Assembly (NCBI RefSeq): GCF_016586355.1 | Contig: NZ_BLYI01000027.1 | Span: 1 to 64,000 of the forward strand | Direction: 5' to 3' | Origin: Anaerostipes butyraticus | GTDB lineage: Bacteria; Bacillota; Clostridia; Lachnospirales; Lachnospiraceae | Length of the DNA stretch: 64,000 nt | Made by a program: the position numbers and the translations under genes | Shown: in pieces, positions 8,778 to 17,299 of the stretch | How the letters are laid out: every line of letters starts with the position of its first letter | Numbering within the stretch: the first letter of the stretch is position 1 | Notes under the pieces: model-generated | The model's input: only the letters and a program-made list of their open reading frames with translations | Told to the model about the DNA's origin: nothing | Databases searched by the model: none

Positions 8778-9535
8778 GAAAAATCACTCCCCATTGATGC
8801 CTGCATATCTACAATCCTGTCATAAAAATCCTTCCGGCTTTTTCCACGAGTCAGCTGACATTTCATCATTCCATCATTCAGAATATAAACGTCTTTGGCA
8901 TAAGAAGCGCTGAATGCATCATGGGTCACCATAAGGATCGTTGCATTTCCCTGATCATTGGCCGCACTTAAACAGTCCAGCAGATCCCGGCTGGACTTTG
9001 AATCCAGCGCTCCGGTAGGCTCATCTGCAAAAATGATTTCCGGATCCGTGATCATAGCTCTGCATGCAGAACCTCTCTGCTTCTGCCCTCCGGATAACTG
9101 ATAGGGGTATTTCTTCAGATGCTGTTCCAGTCCGAACATCTCTGCCAGTTCCCTGGTCCTTCGGATACAGGTATCTGCCGGTACTCCGTTTAAAGACAGC
9201 GGCAGCGCAATATTATCCTGAAGAGTCATTGTATCCAGCAGATTATAATCCTGGAAAATAAATCCGATCTTATCTCTGCGCAGTTTGGACAGTTCCTTAT
9301 TTTTCAGTTTGGAAATTTCTTTCCCATCCAGAAATACAGATCCCTGTGTCGGTTTGTCAATGGTGGAAAGAATATTCAGCAAAGTAGTCTTCCCAGATCC
9401 GCTGGGTCCCATGATCGCAATAAAATCATGCTGAAAAATCATAAGATCAATGCCCTTGAGTACTTTCGTCTGAAATCCTCTGGTCCCATAAGTTTTTGTG
9501 AGGTTTTTTATTTCGACAATTTTTTTCTCTGTCAT
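8774..9535 (-). CDS. Bce-type ABC transporter ATP-binding protein
   Basis: At 253 residues it has all ABC ATPase motifs: Walker A GPSGSGKTTLL near 43, Q-loop FIFQDYNLLD, signature LSGGQKQRGS, Walker B IIFADEPTGALD and the H-loop MVTHD. The residues after the signature (GSACRAM) differ slightly from the usual VAIARAL type. It pairs with the overlapping permease. A promoter and a palindromic operator lie in the 111-bp gap upstream. Confidence 0.92.
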   Translation of the reverse strand: MTEKKIVEIKNLTKTYGTRGFQTKVLKGIDLMIFQHDFIAIMGPSGSGKTTLLNILSTIDKPTQGSVFLDGKEISKLKNKELSKLRRDKIGFIFQDYNLLDTMTLQDNIALPLSLNGVPADTCIRRTRELAEMFGLEQHLKKYPYQLSGGQKQRGSACRAMITDPEIIFADEPTGALDSKSSRDLLDCLSAANDQGNATILMVTHDAFSASYAKDVYILNDGMMKCQLTRGKSRKDFYDRIVDMQASMGSDFS

Positions 9536-9570
9536 TGTCTCATCACTCCTTTTCTAAAAGATCTGATTTC

Positions 9571-9576
9571 ATTATA
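9571..9576 (-). promoter_or_regulatory. -10 element of the Bce transporter promoter
   Basis: A perfect TATAAT lies on the minus strand 36 bp ahead of the ATPase start, in the kinase-ATPase gap. No good -35 box is visible at the proper spacing, which fits an activator-dependent promoter. Confidence 0.55.
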
Positions 9577-9596
9577 GAAAAATTTCATACAAAAAT

Positions 9597-9645
9597 CCTT
9601 ACATTCCCATTACAAAAGAATCTCCAACCTTACACTTTATGTAAG
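9597..9645 (-). promoter_or_regulatory. Candidate response-regulator binding region (palindrome plus direct repeats)
   Basis: A perfect inverted repeat CTTACA-CTTTA-TGTAAG occupies 9629-9645. On the minus strand two further TGTAA half-sites, 11 bp apart, lie between it and the -10 box. Known BceR-family sites are TNACA/TGTAA inverted repeats, so this is the likely binding place for the neighbouring response regulator. The spacer here is 5 rather than 4 bp. Confidence 0.6.
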
Positions 9646-9646
9646 A

Positions 9647-10624
9647 TTAGAGATGAAAAAATCTGCGGTTATCACGAAATGTAATCGTAAACCTGGTATA
9701 GCTTCCCGGCTGGCTCTCTACTTCAATCTGATGTTCCAGCCGTTTTAAAATCTGTGACACCATGTAAAGTCCCATGCCTGTGGATTTATATTGTCCATTG
9801 CGATGACTGCTTCCTGTAAACCCTTTTTCCCAGATCCTGCGCATGTCTTCCGGCAGGATCCCTTCACCATGATCTTCCACTGCCAGCCGGATGCCATCTT
9901 TCGATTCCTCAGTCCAGATACAGAGTTTTGGTGTGCTGCCGGCATATTTCACCGCATTTGCGATCAGCTGATCCAGCACATAGATCATCCATTCTTTATC
10001 TGTATATACCGTAAGATCCTCTGCTGAAATATCCAGCTCAAAGTGTTTCTGGATCAGAAAAAACTGCTGATTGCGTATAGATTCTCTGACACATTCATTG
10101 ATATGAACCGGCCGGATCTGAAGATCAAAGATCTGGCTCTGAACTTTGCAGCCCGCCAGAGCAGAATTCATCAAATGTCTGATTTTTTCCAAAGGTTCCC
10201 GCATGGACTGACGGATCTGGGGATCCTGAATCCTTTCACTTACCAGCAGCGCCGATGACAGCGGGATCTTCACCTCATGACACCATCTGGTAATATAATC
10301 CTGGAGATCTCCTTGAAGCTTCACCTGTTTTTCCAGCTGATCTGCCATGATCTGAAGATCATGCCGGACAATCTCTGCATTTTCGAACTCACCCAGATCC
10401 CGGGCAATCAGTCTGTCATAACTGAGATATTCCTCTTTTTTTCTCTCCTGCTGACGGATCTGATACATCCGGCCGGTCAGATAGCAGACAAAACAAACGC
10501 CAAGCAGAAGATCTAAATAAATCAGATTCCAGGTATCTGCATTTTCCATCAAAAATACAAAATACAGATTATAGGCAGCTGCCGGAAAAATAAACAAAAG
10601 GATTTCTTTTCTAAGTTTTCTCAT
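9647..10624 (-). CDS. Bce-type intramembrane-sensing histidine kinase
   Basis: The 325-residue protein has two membrane helices at the N-terminus (about 10-55) with almost no extracellular loop, the hallmark of BceS-like kinases that sense through their ABC transporter. The phospho-accepting His is in ITRWCHEVKIPLS near 116. The ATP-binding part carries DQLIANAVKYA, DHGEGILPEDMRRIWEKGFTG and STGMGLYM. It overlaps the response-regulator gene by 4 bp (ATGA). Confidence 0.88.
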   Translation of the reverse strand: MRKLRKEILLFIFPAAAYNLYFVFLMENADTWNLIYLDLLLGVCFVCYLTGRMYQIRQQERKKEEYLSYDRLIARDLGEFENAEIVRHDLQIMADQLEKQVKLQGDLQDYITRWCHEVKIPLSSALLVSERIQDPQIRQSMREPLEKIRHLMNSALAGCKVQSQIFDLQIRPVHINECVRESIRNQQFFLIQKHFELDISAEDLTVYTDKEWMIYVLDQLIANAVKYAGSTPKLCIWTEESKDGIRLAVEDHGEGILPEDMRRIWEKGFTGSSHRNGQYKSTGMGLYMVSQILKRLEHQIEVESQPGSYTRFTITFRDNRRFFHL

Positions 10625-11301
10625 TGAATAAAATATCCCGTTCCTTTCCGTGTCCTGATAACTTTGCTTCCGCTTACCTGTTCTAATTTTTTCCGCAGTC
10701 TTGAGATCATCGTAGTCAGTGTCCCGTCGGAGACAAATTCATCTGTATTCCAAAGCACCATCATCAATTCATCCCTTGTCACCACACCAGGACGCATTTC
10801 GATGAGTTTCTCCATGATTTTCTGCTCCGAACGAGTCAGTTCCACTTCTTTTTCTCCATAAAATACCGTAAGTGAATTCTGATCAAACATCAGATTTTCA
10901 TCGATGGATACCCGGTCCCGTACCTGATACTGATAGGTCCTCCGCAGAGAAGCCTCTATTTTAGCTTTTAACAGTTCCAGGTGAAATGGCTTTTCAATAT
11001 AATCATCACCGCCCTGGGCAATTCCCATGATCTTATCTCTGTCATCATTCCGGCTGCTGATATACAAAATCGGCACATGCGAAATCTCCCGGATTTTCCG
11101 GCACCAGTGATAACCATCATAAAACGGCAGATTGATATCCATCAGTACAAGCTGAGGCCGTATTTTCTGAAAATCCCCCAGGATATCTTCAAAATTTCTG
11201 CAGCTTACCGCACGATACCCCCACCGCTCCAGAAAATCACAGATTTCTCCCGAAAGAGATCGGTCATCCTCCACGATCATAATGCAAAGAACTTCCTGCA
11301 T
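10621..11301 (-). CDS. Bce-type OmpR-family response regulator
   Basis: Translation most likely begins at the ATG at 11301, because AAAGGAGC lies 10 bp upstream; an in-frame start 33 bp earlier has no site. The 226-residue protein has a receiver domain (acidic pair in MIVEDDRS, phospho-Asp in LVLMDINLP, Lys in YIEKPF) and an OmpR-type winged helix (LTRSEQKIMEKLI to SRLRKKLEQVSG). It heads the kinase-ATPase-permease set and probably activates the transporter promoter. Confidence 0.9.
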   Translation of the reverse strand: MQEVLCIMIVEDDRSLSGEICDFLERWGYRAVSCRNFEDILGDFQKIRPQLVLMDINLPFYDGYHWCRKIREISHVPILYISSRNDDRDKIMGIAQGGDDYIEKPFHLELLKAKIEASLRRTYQYQVRDRVSIDENLMFDQNSLTVFYGEKEVELTRSEQKIMEKLIEMRPGVVTRDELMMVLWNTDEFVSDGTLTTMISRLRKKLEQVSGSKVIRTRKGTGYFIQ

Positions 11302-11485
11302 TCCTGCCCTGCTCCTTTCCGCCTGATTCGGCATTTAAATAAATATCATTGTATCATAAAGACTTTTTCCTATCAAATCGACAGATATTCCGACAGAAAG
11401 ATACAATTTTTTCTATAATTCTATGTCATATTGCTCAAAGTATAGTATAATGAGATGAAAAATGAAAAAAATTTAGGAGGATTTT

Positions 11486-12823
11486 ATGTCAAACTTTCAA
11501 TCATCACCCAAAAAAGCACGAGCTTCCGTCTTTGATCTTCAGGGAGTACCAAGTTTTGGACAGGCACTGCCTCTGGCACTTCAGCATGTCGTTGCTATGA
11601 TCATTGGATGTGTCACTCCGGCAATTATTGTATCCGGAGTCGCAGGACTCAATGACACGGACCGTGTTATTCTAATTCAGGCGGCACTGTTTACTTCCGC
11701 TCTCAGCACTTTGCTGCAGCTGTTTCCATTTATACGTGTTGGAAATTTCCAGCTGGGATCTGCCCTTCCTGTCATCATGGGAATCAGTTTTGCCTATGTA
11801 CCAAGCATGCAGGCTATTGCTGAAACATCAGATGTGGGAACAATCCTGGGCGCACAGATTGTCGGCGGTGTGGTCGCTATCATCGTAGGATTTACTATTA
11901 AAAAGATCCGTATTTTGTTCCCGCCTATTATTACCGGTACCGTGGTTTTTACGATTGGACTTTCTCTGTATCCTACCGCGGTGAACTATATGGCAGGCGG
12001 AACTTCCAATCCAGATTACGGTTCATGGAAGAACTGGGTTGCCGCTTTATTCACTCTGATCGTAGTGACAGGCCTCAATCATTTTGCTAAAGGCTTTTTA
12101 AAACTGGCTTCCATCCTGGTAGGAATCATTGCAGGCTATATTTTTGCTTCCTTCCTGGGACTGGTCGATTTGTCCGGCATTGCTTCTGCCGGCATTCTGC
12201 AGTTCCCTCAGCCAATGCATTTCGGGGTAAAATTTGACCCATCTGCCTGCATTGCCATTGGACTGCTGTTTGCGATCAACTCCATCCAGGCCATCGGTGA
12301 CTTTTCCGCAACAACCGTCGGAAGTATGGACCGCCAGCCGGAAGATCAGGAATTACAGGGCGGTATTGTAATGTACGGAGTATCCAATATTTTATGCGCC
12401 CTCCTTGGTGGGCTTCCTACCGCTACTTACAGCCAGAATGTAGGTATCGTTACAACAACAAAAGTCATCAATCGGTGTGTCCTTGGACTGGCAGCCATCA
12501 TTTTAATGATCGCCGGCATTATTCCGAAATTTTCCGGTCTCCTGACAACCATTCCACAGTGTGTCTTAGGAGGAGCTACGATTTCCGTATTCGCTTCCAT
12601 CGCCATGACTGGAATCAAGCTGATCACCCAGCAGAAAATGACATTCCGCACCACATCCATTGTCGGTCTTGCCGTTGCTCTGGGTATGGGAATCACACAG
12701 GCGCCGGATGCATTATCTTCTTTCCCATCCTGGGTTATGATGATCTTCGGAAAATCACCGGTTGTCATCGCGACAATTACCGCAATTCTTTTAAATGTCA
12801 TACTTCCAAAAGAGGAAGAATAG
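11486..12823 (+). CDS. Xanthine/uracil (NCS2) permease
   Basis: The 445-residue protein has about 12-14 membrane segments with the nucleobase-cation symporter-2 pattern: QHVVAMIIGCVTPAI at the N-terminus, QLGSALPVIMG, and the family signature region INSIQAIGDFSATT near 270. Length and motifs fit xanthine or uric acid permeases such as PbuX rather than UraA. It has AGGAGG ahead of the ATG and TATAAT about 50 bp upstream. No purine riboswitch was recognised in the 150-bp leader. Confidence 0.85.
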   Translation: MSNFQSSPKKARASVFDLQGVPSFGQALPLALQHVVAMIIGCVTPAIIVSGVAGLNDTDRVILIQAALFTSALSTLLQLFPFIRVGNFQLGSALPVIMGISFAYVPSMQAIAETSDVGTILGAQIVGGVVAIIVGFTIKKIRILFPPIITGTVVFTIGLSLYPTAVNYMAGGTSNPDYGSWKNWVAALFTLIVVTGLNHFAKGFLKLASILVGIIAGYIFASFLGLVDLSGIASAGILQFPQPMHFGVKFDPSACIAIGLLFAINSIQAIGDFSATTVGSMDRQPEDQELQGGIVMYGVSNILCALLGGLPTATYSQNVGIVTTTKVINRCVLGLAAIILMIAGIIPKFSGLLTTIPQCVLGGATISVFASIAMTGIKLITQQKMTFRTTSIVGLAVALGMGITQAPDALSSFPSWVMMIFGKSPVVIATITAILLNVILPKEEE

Positions 12824-12826
12824 AAT

Positions 12827-12872
12827 AAAAAAGCTCCGGGACGCCAGAAAAAAAGTTCCCAGAGCTTTTTTT
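12827..12872 (+). terminator. Terminator of the purine permease gene
   Basis: AAAAAAGCTCCGGGA pairs with TCCCAGAGCTTTTTTT (one mismatch) just past the stop codon, followed by a long T tract. Confidence 0.8.
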
Positions 12873-12895
12873 GTTCTACACTTTAGAAGCCTTCA

Positions 12896-13040
12896 GCCCC
12901 CTCTCTGCAAGTTTTTTTGATCCATGGGAGGCTCTTTTCCTCCCGTATGCCTGAAAAAAACCAAAAAAGATCAGATGCATTTTCACACATCTGATCTCAA
13001 TCACAATTTTAAATTTATCTCCATATTTGAAAAAGAGCCT
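12896..13040. repeat. Short copy of the dispersed hairpin repeat
   Basis: This intergenic stretch holds one hairpin unit (CTCTCTGCAAG ... TCCATGGGAGGCTCTTTT), the start of a second (CCTCCCGTATG), and then the stem-loop AGATCAGATG / CATCTGATCT at 12968-12997 followed by ATCACAATTTTAAATTT. About 50 of 54 bases around the stem-loop match a second copy at 58425-58478, which is preceded by several units of the same type. It lies between two convergent genes. Function is unknown. Confidence 0.7.
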
Positions 13041-13049
13041 TTTTAAGAC

Positions 13050-13610
13050 TTAGAAAAAGAGTCCCTGAACAGTCCGCAGAACTCCGGCCAGCACCATGAC
13101 CACAATGGGATTTGTCTTCTTTTTTAACATCAGAAACAGACAGATCGCAAAAATCACTGCCATGGAACCATCAATTCCATTGAGAGATACCGCCTGCCCT
13201 TCTCCCCAGAAAGCAGATACAATGATCGTCAGTCCGGCTGACGCAATCAGCGCGATCACCGCCGGCCGGAGAGTATTTAATACTTTCTGAAGCATGTCCA
13301 TATGCCGGTATTTCATATAAAAATATGCGATGATCGTCACGATCACACATGACGGGAAAACACACCCTATGGTTGCTGCCGCGGCCCCAAGAGGTCCTGC
13401 AATGCGAAGGCCTACAAACGTTGCCGCATTGATGGCAATGGGGCCTGGCGTCATCTGTGAGATTGTAACCAGGTCTGAAAATTCTTTGATCGTCAGCCAG
13501 TGATGCAGGTCAATCACTTGATGCTGGATCAGCGGCATTGCCGCGTATCCTCCGCCGAAACTGAACAATCCAATCTGAAAAAAGCTCAGAAATAACGTCA
13601 AATAAGTCAT
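13050..13610 (-). CDS. Chromate transporter-family protein, second half
   Basis: The start at 13610 overlaps the upstream stop as ATGA, with AAAGGACGAG ahead; a longer reading into the previous gene is unlikely. The 186-residue product is one CHR domain, with FSFGGGYAAMPLIQ near 16 and MTPGPIAINAATFVG near 55, plus about five membrane helices. Short-chain CHR proteins work as pairs encoded by adjacent genes, as here. The family exports chromate, but the true substrate in gut anaerobes is uncertain. Confidence 0.85.
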   Translation of the reverse strand: MTYLTLFLSFFQIGLFSFGGGYAAMPLIQHQVIDLHHWLTIKEFSDLVTISQMTPGPIAINAATFVGLRIAGPLGAAAATIGCVFPSCVIVTIIAYFYMKYRHMDMLQKVLNTLRPAVIALIASAGLTIIVSAFWGEGQAVSLNGIDGSMAVIFAICLFLMLKKKTNPIVVMVLAGVLRTVQGLFF

Positions 13611-14197
13611 ATCTGCCCTCGTCCTTTCTCCCATAATGCTTTCCCAATTCCATAAACAATACAGAACAGAAATATATATACTGCATTGATTCCAAAAAAG
13701 ACATTCGCTAAAAACGCTCCCGCCATTATCACTGCCAGATCTACCTGACAATGACTGTGAAACAGATTCTGGATCATCTCAATGACTACTGCCGCAATGA
13801 CAGCTCCGACACCTGCCTGCATTCCTTCCAGCATAAGCGCAATGATCTTATTTTGCCGAAATGCCTGATAAAAAACAGATACCAGCGCTATAATAAAAAA
13901 CGGCGGCAGCACAGCACCGGTCACACTGACCAGCACCCCCGGAATTCCTGCCAGCTTATATCCGGCAACAATCGCCCCGTTTACCGCAATCGGTCCTGGC
14001 GCTGACTGGGCAATGGCTGTCAGATCAAACATTTCCTCTTCATCAATCCAGTGATATTCATCTACAAACTTTTTCTGCATCAGCGTAATAATGACATATC
14101 CTCCGCCAAAAGTAAATGCACTCAGATAAAAGGTTGCCGCAAACAGCTGAATCAGCAGTTTCCGGTCCTTTGGACGTGATATTTCTTTTTTCTTCAT
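13607..14197 (-). CDS. Chromate transporter-family protein, first half
   Basis: A 196-residue single CHR domain, with AFTFGGGYVIITLMQKKFVDE near 27 and SAPGPIAVNGAIVAGY near 68, followed by several membrane helices. It overlaps its partner gene at 13607-13610, so the two are made in equal amounts and probably form a heterodimer equivalent to the long ChrA protein. Confidence 0.85.
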   Translation of the reverse strand: MKKKEISRPKDRKLLIQLFAATFYLSAFTFGGGYVIITLMQKKFVDEYHWIDEEEMFDLTAIAQSAPGPIAVNGAIVAGYKLAGIPGVLVSVTGAVLPPFFIIALVSVFYQAFRQNKIIALMLEGMQAGVGAVIAAVVIEMIQNLFHSHCQVDLAVIMAGAFLANVFFGINAVYIFLFCIVYGIGKALWEKGRGQI

Positions 14198-14356
14198 GGT
14201 TTCTCCAAATCCCCTTCATAATCCTAAGAATTTCTTCATCAAAATTTAGAAACTGTTTAGAATTGTTTAGATTCTTTCTATTGAATCATCGTCTTCCAAT
14301 CAGTATACTAAAGACATAGTTTTTCATATATATTTTTTAATCCTCTCTTTTCATTA

Positions 14357-14378
14357 GCAGCCGCTTTCCAGCGGCTGC
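14357..14378. terminator. Hairpin downstream of the 193-residue hypothetical gene
   Basis: A perfect 9-bp stem (GCAGCCGCT / AGCGGCTGC) with a 4-nt loop, followed by ATTTTTATT on the plus strand. It lies just past the minus-strand stop at 14392. The T tract favours plus-strand termination, so its exact role is unclear. Confidence 0.5.
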
Positions 14379-14391
14379 ATTTTTATTGTCA

Positions 14392-14973
14392 TTATAATAC
14401 CTGTATTCTGTATGCTGCAGTCTGCGGCGGTATGCTGCTGGTTTGAAAATCAGCGTACTGCACTCTTACAAACTGCCCCCTCCTTAAATTCCATAAATGA
14501 ATCTGCATTCCTCTCCGGCTCAAGATCCTGGTCTCTTTGGAAATTGTAAATTTGATCTGCCGTGATGGCTGACCAGGTACTCCTGTATAAAGAATATGAT
14601 TCCTGACATCCACCATCAGGATTCTTGTCTCTGTTGTACGATACTTTTTCTCTTTTAAGATACGGATCTTGCAGACGGCTGTCTGCGGCGGAAGGCTCCT
14701 CGTCATCTCGGAAGACGCTATTGCGTCAATTCTCATGCCTTCCTTCAAATCTTTCAAAGACTTTTTCTTCCCGGATTCATCCTGTACCTCTGTATTTTCC
14801 CCCGCAGCCAAAGTCACTGTCGTTACAAACTTCAGACCAAACTCACCTGAGGTTTTATACGTAACTGTCACAAAAGACTCCTGTTCTCCTTGCCGGATCT
14901 CATCTATCACTCCATTTTTTATGCGAATGCAGCTGTCCGCGTTTTTACTGGAATTATGGTCACAACAACTCAT
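14392..14973 (-). CDS. Hypothetical protein with a repeated PPQTA segment
   Basis: I do not recognise this family. The ATG at 14973 has GGGGAAG 4 bp upstream and is preferred over a TTG 60 bp earlier. The 193-residue product is soluble and basic. It begins with a short Cys-rich tip (SCCDHNSSKNADSC) and carries two related segments, SLPPQTAVCKIRILK near 115 and SIPPQTAAYRIQVL at the C-terminus, suggesting an internal duplication of a beta-rich domain. No signal peptide is seen. Confidence 0.65.
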   Translation of the reverse strand: MSCCDHNSSKNADSCIRIKNGVIDEIRQGEQESFVTVTYKTSGEFGLKFVTTVTLAAGENTEVQDESGKKKSLKDLKEGMRIDAIASSEMTRSLPPQTAVCKIRILKEKKYRTTETRILMVDVRNHILYTGVPGQPSRQIKFTISKETRILSRRGMQIHLWNLRRGQFVRVQYADFQTSSIPPQTAAYRIQVL

Positions 14974-15121
14974 AGCTTCCCCGCTTTCATTTTTTATTAT
15001 ACTATTCAGCAAAGCTAAGAAGTGACGATACAAAGCTTTTTTCTATTTTATCACAAGAAGAAATCTGATAACAAGCATGCTGATGTAAAATATGACCTTG
15101 AAATCTCAAATAGAAAAACAA

Positions 15122-15151
15122 AAAACCCGGTTCCTCTTGGAACCAGGTTTT
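15122..15151 (-). terminator. Terminator of the 89-residue gene
   Basis: A 13-bp stem with one mismatch (AAAACCCGGTTCC / GGAACCAGGTTTT) and a 4-nt loop, followed in the minus direction by TTGTTTTTC. Confidence 0.75.
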
Positions 15152-15178
15152 CCCCTCTTACTTTTCCGCCTTATTATA

Positions 15179-15448
15179 TTACTCTAAAAATGATGGTTTA
15201 GAATTCTGTATTTCCTGCATTTCTTCATCAATCGACAGTAATTTTTCCTTATAATATGGGCAGGACGTTTTACAGTAATCATGCTGGGTCTGCATCACCC
15301 TCTTACATTCAACATATGGAAGATCAAAACCTTTCGGTATATTGGCAAGTTCCCCACATGTAATCATCGTAAGTTCTTCTCTTCTATTTTTTAAATCCAT
15401 CCATCTGTTTTTCAGAGCTCGTTCTGTTTTATTCTGATATTCTGCCAT
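15179..15448 (-). CDS. Small Cys-containing hypothetical protein
   Basis: An 89-residue soluble protein, helical and charged, with a Cys set (TCGELA, VECKRVM, YCKTSCPYYKEK). The last group resembles a small metal-binding or disulfide motif. AAGGAGGAGC lies ahead of the ATG and a strong terminator follows, so it is probably a real single gene. No family assigned. Confidence 0.6.
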   Translation of the reverse strand: MAEYQNKTERALKNRWMDLKNRREELTMITCGELANIPKGFDLPYVECKRVMQTQHDYCKTSCPYYKEKLLSIDEEMQEIQNSKPSFLE

Positions 15449-15600
15449 AACCTTTTCAGCTCCTCCTTGTGTACCACTTTATTATAACGTATACAAACGA
15501 AAAGGTAATTTGATTATCAAAAAGAAATTATTAATTTTTTATTAACATTTCTGATAATTTTATTTTACTCGATATTTTTTCAGTTTTTTCTTCTCATATC

Positions 15601-16200
15601 CTATAATAGTGTGCCATTTTCAGCAGAGCTGATCCTATCTTCTTCTGTAATTTCTCTCACTACCCTGCATGGATTTCCTACAGCGATCACATTAGCCGGG
15701 ATATCTTTGTTCACAAGACTTTTGGCTCCGATCACGCTTCCTTCTCCGATCGTTACTCCCGGAAGAATGGTGACATCCGCTCCAATCCAGACATTATCTC
15801 CCACCGTAATCGGCTGGGCAAGCTCCAGTCCCTGATTTCTCTCTTCCACATTCAGCGGATGATTGGCGGTATACATTCCGCAGTTAGGTCCGATAAAGCA
15901 ATGTTTCCCTATGGTGACCGGCGCTCCGTCCATCAGATAAGCATTGTGATTGATAAACGTCCCTTCTCCAATGCGGCAGTTATATCCGTAATCCGTGTAA
16001 AATGGAGGAAGAATGTCGACATTTTCCTCCCGGTTTGGAAGCAGCTCTTTCAGAAGTTCTTCCTTTTTCTTTGCATCCTTCGGACTGGCCTGGTTAAATT
16101 GAAAGTAAAGCGTCTCCGCCTCTTTTCTCTCCTTTAATAAATCCTGATCAAAATTGGCATCGTACCATAATCCGGCTTCCATCTTTTCACGTTCCGTCAT
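15601..16200 (-). CDS. Maltose/galactoside O-acetyltransferase-type enzyme
   Basis: The 199-residue protein belongs to the LacA/Maa group, which transfers acetyl from acetyl-CoA to a sugar hydroxyl. It has the N-terminal Mac domain (MTEREKMEAGLWYDAN) and then left-handed beta-helix hexapeptide repeats (IGEGTFINHNAY, IGKHCFIGPNC, VGDNVWIGADVTILPGVTIG, IGAKSLV, VGNPCRVV). The catalytic His is in TANHPLNVEERNQ. It stands alone; the in vivo sugar is unknown. Confidence 0.88.
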   Translation of the reverse strand: MTEREKMEAGLWYDANFDQDLLKERKEAETLYFQFNQASPKDAKKKEELLKELLPNREENVDILPPFYTDYGYNCRIGEGTFINHNAYLMDGAPVTIGKHCFIGPNCGMYTANHPLNVEERNQGLELAQPITVGDNVWIGADVTILPGVTIGEGSVIGAKSLVNKDIPANVIAVGNPCRVVREITEEDRISSAENGTLL

Positions 16201-16318
16201 TTTCCAAACTCCTTTTTCATTATTATTGATCAGACAAATGTCTCATCTGATATATCCTGTCTATTATACGAAATAAAACAGACAAGAACAACTGATTTCA
16301 TATGCAATTCCATGATAT

Positions 16319-16462
16319 TTAATATTCTGGCTGGCAGCTTCCTGTTTTTTCGCTTAATATCAAATTTAAAATTTTATTTTTGCAAAAAAATGCTTCTTTA
16401 AAATCTGCAATTCTCCCATTCATGTTTTGTATCACCGATATAATTTCATGATTCTGCTCCAT
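16319..16462 (-). CDS. 47-residue small ORF after the broken LytTR gene
   Basis: An ATG two bases past the regulator's stop codon, with GAGGAAGGATAAAG ahead of it, opens 47 codons beginning MEQNHEIISVIQNMNGRIAD. The product is soluble and helical with no membrane segment. Good ribosome site and tight spacing argue for translation. It could equally be the N-terminal stub of a longer lost gene. Confidence 0.4.
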   Translation of the reverse strand: MEQNHEIISVIQNMNGRIADFKEAFFCKNKILNLILSEKTGSCQPEY

Positions 16463-16464
16463 CT

Positions 16465-17217
16465 TTATCCTTCCTCTCTTCTGTTTCTTCTGTACTTTTG
16501 TCCTAAATACTGAGAAAATCTTTTATGAAACCTCTCCTTTTTGGATCTCGAAATATTCAGCATTGTAGAATCTTCCAGCTGAATGGAATTATTTTTCAGA
16601 CCAACAACCGCCTGAAAATTTACAATATAACTATTGTGGGCATACTCAAAATGCTGGTTTTTTAATTCCTCGTATATTACTTTCAATTTCCGATTGCAGA
16701 TAAATTCCTCTGATTTTTATGTTTGTTTTGAGAATGTATGAATATTTGAACCATGTTTTCTGTTGGAAATATATAGAATGTCTCTGACCGGAACTTTATC
16801 CATCCTTCCGTCACTGCAGACAATAAGAAACGTTTCTTTTTTGTTTTCTATCATTTTCTCAAGAATAAGCCGAATTTCATATGTCAGTTTTTCTCTGGAA
16901 TATGACTTCATTAAATAACGAAACGGATGAACATCGAAGAATTCGGGTTTTAGCATTTGAATGCCGCTGCAGAACACCAGAATTCCATCCTGATCAGATT
17001 CTCTGTATTTTAAAACCACAGCCATACCGTCAACCTTCTCCATTTTCATATCCAAAACCAAAAGATCAAAAGATGAAGCCGGATTTTCCAGAAATTCTTC
17101 TCCCGAATAAAATTTATAAATTATATTATCCTGCGGTTTTTCTGACACCTGACAAATGATTTGTTCCAGAAAATCCACATATTTTTTGTCATCATCGCAA
17201 ATTGCTATTTTGTACAT
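16465..17217 (-). pseudogene. LytTR-family response regulator interrupted by an in-frame TAA
   Basis: The reading from 17217 encodes a receiver domain (IAICDDD, LLVLDMKMEKVDGM) and the start of a LytTR DNA-binding domain (VPVRDILYISNRKHGSNIHT). It then meets TAA at 16717-16719. The same frame continues with KSEEFICNRKLKVIYEELK and the LytTR end (YIVNFQAVVGLKNNSIQLED), stopping at 16465. Total length would be 250 codons, normal for AgrA-like regulators. One nonsense change is the only visible damage. No kinase gene is adjacent. Confidence 0.75.
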
Positions 17218-17299
17218 AAGTCCTCCCTGTTGTGAATCATATAATTACTATCTTTTTGTACAGAATATCATAATTTTACCAAAAGAAAAACTCCTCCGA

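Noticed and set aside
11335-11485. Purine riboswitch upstream of the xanthine/uracil permease
   Set aside because: No guanine-riboswitch core or pairing pattern could be traced in the 150-bp leader.
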